Source: JACRBK01 sp964427955
GTDB lineage: Bacteria; Chloroflexota; Anaerolineae; Aggregatilineales; Aggregatilineaceae
Direction: 5' to 3'
Assembly: GCA_964427955.1 (NCBI GenBank)
Contig: CAYRWY010000267.1
Coordinates: 1-8,218, forward strand
DNA: 8,218 nt
In this document: one piece after another, positions 5,641 to 8,218 of the stretch
Position numbering within the stretch: the first letter of the stretch is position 1
How the letters are laid out: each line of letters opens with the position of its first letter
Translations under genes and position numbers: made by a program
Notes under the pieces: model-generated
Seen by the model: the letters and a program-made list of their open reading frames with translations, nothing else
Databases searched by the model: none
What the model was told of the DNA's origin: nothing

Positions 5641-6458
5641 GCCGGATCATCGATGTCGGGACGACGCTGCGCGCCGAAGTGCTCATGCAGTGGCGTCGTG
5701 CGGGCTTCTGGCTGACCTTCGCCTTGCTGGCCGTGCTGTTGGCGCTGCTTACCGTGCAGGGCGCGCTGTATTTCAAGACCCCGCCGCCGGACTATTTCGG
5801 CGGGTACGTCTTCACCGAGTCGTCGCTCCAATACCTGCTCGTCTTCAGTTCGATTGACTACGGCGCGCTGCTGCTGGGATTGGTGTCCGCGCTGCTGGTC
5901 GCCGACCGGCTGGAACGCGACCGGCGGCTGGGCATGTGGGAGTTGCAGCGTTCTACGCCGCAGCCTGGCGGGGCCTACGTGGTGGGCAAATTCCTGGGCA
6001 ATTATGCGGCGCTGCTGGTGCCGCTGGCGCTGATCGTGCTGCTGTGCGGGCTGATCACGGTGTTGTTGGGCTGGCCGCCGGTGCTGATCCTGAGATTCAT
6101 GCAGGTCTTCGTCCTGGTCACGATCCCGTCTTCTACGGCGGCGGTCGGGGTGATTTTGCTGCTCACCAGCGTGCTGCCCCAGCGTCTCGTCCAGGTGCTC
6201 TTTGTCATGTTATGGTTTGAGTTCTTCATTGGCCTGGGCTGGCACGGCCTGGCCGCCAGCGTGTGGAACGTGGGCGGCGCGTACGTGATGGAATGGTTCA
6301 TTCCCGGCATCCCGGAGCGTTATTCCGTGTTCCAGATCGACTCCTCGTCCGGAATGGTCACGCTCAACGTTGCGGCGCTGCTCCTGACCGGCGTGATCTC
6401 CCTGCTGCTCACCACGGCCAGCCTGTCCTGGCAGCGTGACCGCCAGGAGCGTGCCTGA
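5637..6458 (+). CDS. ABC-2-type transporter membrane protein
   Basis: This 273-residue protein has about six hydrophobic segments (roughly 24-45, 73-90, 118-146, 151-179, 184-205, 243-264). The cytoplasmic loop DRLERDRRLGMWELQRSTP (91-108), followed by VVGKFLGN, is the typical ABC-2 permease element that contacts the ATPase. The large soluble loop at 46-72 and that at 206-240 would face outside. No substrate can be named; drugs, peptides, lipids or polysaccharides are all exported by this class. The start overlaps the anti-sigma stop (ATGA) and the stop overlaps the next start (TGATG), so subunit production is coupled. A longer reading beginning upstream at 5550 lies inside the previous gene and is not supported. 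Confidence 0.88.
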   Translation: MSRIIDVGTTLRAEVLMQWRRAGFWLTFALLAVLLALLTVQGALYFKTPPPDYFGGYVFTESSLQYLLVFSSIDYGALLLGLVSALLVADRLERDRRLGMWELQRSTPQPGGAYVVGKFLGNYAALLVPLALIVLLCGLITVLLGWPPVLILRFMQVFVLVTIPSSTAAVGVILLLTSVLPQRLVQVLFVMLWFEFFIGLGWHGLAASVWNVGGAYVMEWFIPGIPERYSVFQIDSSSGMVTLNVAALLLTGVISLLLTTASLSWQRDRQERA

Positions 6459-7120
6459 TGTCCATGCCCTGGCGCGAAGCGGCGCTGTTGGCCCGCTACC
6501 ATGCTCGCATCCTGAACCGGTGGCTGTTGGGGCTGATGCTGCTCGGTTTCGTCGGCCTGGCCGTCCTGAGCCGGAATCCTGACCTGCGTGCCGAGGTCCG
6601 CTGGTTCGCCCTGGAGCCGTACCCCGGCCTGCTGGCGGCCATGCTGGGCAGTTCGCTGCTCGTGGGCGATCCCGTGCTGGAAGTGATCCTGGCGACGCGC
6701 GCTGGGGGGACCGGCGTGCTGGTCGGGCGCTTCGCACTGAGCGTCGCCCTGCTGGCGCTCTATTCCGCCGGATTCCTGGCTATCGCCGCCCCGCCGGAGC
6801 GTCCGCTCGTGCTCCTCGTGCTCTGGCTGGCCCCTGTGGCGTTTAGTGCGCTGCTGGGCGTGTTCGGCACGCTGAGCACGCGCAGTCCGGCGCTCGGCCT
6901 GACGCTGGCGCTGCTGCCGCTGGCCGTCTCGCTGTTTGCGGCGGCGCCGCTGCTGGGGTGGCGCGGGGCGCGCTGGTTCCTGGTCACGTACACCTACGCC
7001 GCGGGCCTGGATGCGCCGGACTGGTGGATCAACCGGCTGGTGCTGCTCTCCCTGGCGCTGATCCTCGCGGTAGGCTCCGGCTGGCTGCTGCGCCGTGACG
7101 AGCACCTGCTCGGCGGCTAG
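6458..7120 (+). CDS. Short ABC-2-type transporter membrane protein
   Basis: At 220 residues this is smaller than its upstream neighbour but follows the same plan. It has about six hydrophobic segments (22-38, 53-70, 88-110, 116-138, 143-163, 192-211) and a short cytoplasmic loop GDPVLEVILATRAGGTGVL (70-88) followed by VGRFALS, aligning with MWELQRSTP and GKFLGN in the preceding protein. The C-terminal LLRRDEHLLGG is a common ending for ABC-2 permeases. Large outer loops are nearly absent, so the extracytoplasmic recognition surface, if any, probably comes from the preceding protein. It overlaps the upstream gene by one base and is followed after 14 bases by the ATPase gene. It probably forms the channel together with one or both upstream membrane proteins. 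Confidence 0.82.
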   Translation: MSMPWREAALLARYHARILNRWLLGLMLLGFVGLAVLSRNPDLRAEVRWFALEPYPGLLAAMLGSSLLVGDPVLEVILATRAGGTGVLVGRFALSVALLALYSAGFLAIAAPPERPLVLLVLWLAPVAFSALLGVFGTLSTRSPALGLTLALLPLAVSLFAAAPLLGWRGARWFLVTYTYAAGLDAPDWWINRLVLLSLALILAVGSGWLLRRDEHLLGG

Positions 7121-7134
7121 CTCGAAAGGGAAAA

Positions 7135-8040
7135 ATGATGGAAATCGTGCTGGAACAGGTCTGCAAACGCTACGGCAAAATCCCGGCGCTGCGCGGCGTC
7201 GATCTGCGCCTCGGGCGGGGCATGTTCGGCCTGCTAGGTCCCAACGGCGCGGGAAAGACGACCCTGCTGCGCATCCTGGCGACCCTGCTGCGGCCCACCA
7301 GCGGGACGGTGCGCATCGGCTCCTTCGATCTGAGCCAGCCCGCCCAGCGTAAAGCGGTGCGCGCCTCGTTAGGCTATCTGCCGCAGGAACTCGCTTTTTA
7401 TCCCGACCTGACCGGGCGTGAATTTCTCGACTATATGGGGCTGCTCAAGCATCTCTATGATCGACCGGCGCGCCGCCACCAGATCGACCGCCTGCTGGCG
7501 CTGGTCAACCTGGGCGACCAGGCCGACCGCCAGGTCAAGACCTATTCCGGGGGGATGAAACGCCGCCTGGGGATCGCGCAGGCGCTGCTCGGCGATCCGC
7601 AGTGGTTGGTGATCGACGAGCCGACCGCCGGGTTGGACCCCGAAGAGCGCATCCGGCTGCGGGCGCTGCTCACCCGGCTGGCGGAAAACCGCGTCGTCGT
7701 GCTCTCGACGCACGTCGTCGAGGACATCAGCCAGACCTGCGAGCGGTTGGCCGTGCTCGATCAGGGTAGGGTGATCTTCGACGGCCTGACACACCAGTTG
7801 ATCGCGGCTGCCGAGGGATATACCTGGCAGTTTGTCGCCGCGCCCGGTTACGAGCTGTCGCCCGCCTGGAGCCTGATCGCCATGCTGCCCCAACCGGACG
7901 GGATGCTCTACCACGTCGTCGGGCCGGAGCCGCACGGCGCGATCCGGCAGGTGCGGCGCCTCGCGCCGACGCTCGAAGACGGCTACGTCCGCCTCCGCCA
8001 GCAGACGGCGGTCGTTCCCCTCTCCAGCCTACCGGGCTGA
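7135..8040 (+). CDS. ABC transporter ATP-binding protein
   Basis: This 301-residue protein has every ABC nucleotide-binding element in order: Walker A GPNGAGKTT (35-43), Q-loop YLPQE with Q84, signature YSGGMKRR (137-144), Walker B WLVIDEP with D161 and E162, D-loop GLDPEE, and the switch histidine H193 in LSTHVVED. The signature is YSGGM rather than LSGGQ, as is common in the ABC-2 exporter (CcmA/DrrA-like) class. It would power export through the membrane proteins encoded upstream. Residues ~220-301 form an accessory C-terminal domain; APTLEDGYVRL is typical there, and the last eight or so codons lie in a 15-base repeat also found 184 bases downstream. ATG 7135 and ATG 7138 are adjacent; AAAGGG (7125-7130) is better spaced for 7138, which would remove one residue. 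Confidence 0.94.
   Translation: MMEIVLEQVCKRYGKIPALRGVDLRLGRGMFGLLGPNGAGKTTLLRILATLLRPTSGTVRIGSFDLSQPAQRKAVRASLGYLPQELAFYPDLTGREFLDYMGLLKHLYDRPARRHQIDRLLALVNLGDQADRQVKTYSGGMKRRLGIAQALLGDPQWLVIDEPTAGLDPEERIRLRALLTRLAENRVVVLSTHVVEDISQTCERLAVLDQGRVIFDGLTHQLIAAAEGYTWQFVAAPGYELSPAWSLIAMLPQPDGMLYHVVGPEPHGAIRQVRRLAPTLEDGYVRLRQQTAVVPLSSLPG
8014..8028 (+). repeat. 15-bp direct repeat, copy 1 (inside ATPase gene end)
   Basis: GTTCCCCTCTCCAGC occurs here and again at 8198-8212 without mismatch, and the following bases also partly agree. In this copy it encodes the VPLSS of the ATPase C-terminus. On the other strand it contains GGAGAGGGG, the core of the repeat at 8101-8160. Confidence 0.75.
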
Positions 8041-8055
8041 GGGGCGATTTATATT
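8017..8055 (+). terminator. Possible terminator hairpin over the ATPase stop codon
   Basis: CAGCC (8025-8029) pairs with GGCTG (8035-8039) around TACCG, and CCCC (8017-8020) can pair with GGGG (8041-8044) below an internal loop. An A/T-rich stretch (8047-8055) follows, but it is not a clean T run. It is at the right place to end the sigma/transporter operon. Support is weak. Confidence 0.3.
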
Positions 8056-8089
8056 TCTCAAAGCAGGGTAAGCCAGCGTCGCCCCTACA
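8041..8089 (-). repeat. GTAGGGGC-type inverted-repeat element
   Basis: GGGGCGA (8041-8047) and TCGCCCC (8079-8085) are perfect inverted arms around an A/T-richer core. Read on the minus strand the element opens TGTAGGGGCGACGC, sharing TGTAGGGGC with the palindrome at 1975-1983. It starts right after the ATPase stop codon. Confidence 0.55.
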
Positions 8090-8100
8090 CCAACGTTTCC

Positions 8101-8160
8101 GCCGTGTCGCCCCCTCGCCACCGGGTGGAGAGGGGGTCGGGGGGTGAGGTAAGACACGGC
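8101..8160. repeat. Nested palindrome of the GGAGAGGGGG intergenic class
   Basis: Outer arms GCCGTGTC (8101-8108) and GACACGGC (8153-8160) are perfect inverse complements. Inside, CCCCCTC (8110-8116) faces GAGGGGG (8130-8136), and CCACC (8118-8122) faces GGTGG (8124-8128). The minus strand has the CCTCACCCC-then-CCCCTCTCC wording I recall from abundant repeats in Chloroflexota genomes. Any reading through it gives low-complexity Pro/Ser/Gly peptides and not a gene. Confidence 0.65.
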
Positions 8161-8197
8161 AAGTCTTCACCTGCTCAATGCCTCGTGCCCGCTGCCT

Positions 8198-8212
8198 GTT
8201 CCCCTCTCCAGC
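8198..8212 (+). repeat. 15-bp direct repeat, copy 2
   Basis: This is identical to 8014-8028. Together the two copies bracket the repeat-filled region behind the ATPase gene. The stretch 8041-8218 shows no credible gene on either strand. Confidence 0.75.
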
Positions 8213-8218
8213 TTGCCT

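Noticed and set aside
7727..8170. Long minus-strand reading frame across the ATPase 3' end and the repeat region
   Set aside because: It is antisense to conserved ATPase sequence, and its N-terminal part is a Pro/Gly/Ser-rich translation of the palindromic repeat. Other frames of the same kind in GC-rich DNA are equally open.

Overview
The window is GC-rich and densely coded, with ATGA and TGATG junctions between successive genes. Small HEAT-repeat proteins, a DUF1330 protein, an ECF sigma/anti-sigma pair next to ABC-2 permeases, and palindromic GTAGGGGC- and GGAGAGGGGG-type intergenic repeats together suggest a Chloroflexota bacterium, perhaps of the Anaerolineae. That placement is an inference from style and content; there is no rRNA or marker gene here. 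No tRNA, rRNA, CRISPR array or transposase was seen.

Layout. (1) Positions 1-751, minus strand: the 5' part of a sugar-1-phosphate nucleotidylyltransferase that runs off the left edge and carries a one-base frameshift at an A5/T5 run (204-208). (2) Positions 752-873: a divergent promoter region with an extended -10 on each strand. (3) Positions 874-1962: three tandem genes of 171, 107 and 78 codons, each built around one copy of the same ~60-residue HEAT-like module. (4) Positions 1963-2063: a long imperfect palindrome followed by a T-rich tract, probably the operon end. (5) Positions 2064-4121: a conserved protein of unknown function, a MNT/ANT-like nucleotidyltransferase and a DUF1330 protein, tightly packed. 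(6) Positions 4158-8040: a five-gene operon made of an ECF sigma factor, an anti-sigma zinc finger fused to a multi-pass ABC-2-like membrane domain, two further ABC-2-type membrane proteins and an ABC ATPase. (7) Positions 8041-8218: non-coding DNA filled with inverted and direct repeats.

The most distinctive unit is region 6. The protein expected to hold the sigma factor inactive appears to be itself a membrane subunit of the transporter encoded downstream, so transporter state and sigma release could be physically linked. The gene order recalls the Bacillus subtilis sigY-yxlCDEFG operon (ECF sigma, membrane anti-sigma, ABC ATPase and permease), but here the zinc finger is joined to a permease-like domain. 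The sigma gene also has a leader hairpin that would bury its Shine-Dalgarno sequence, a possible second layer of control.
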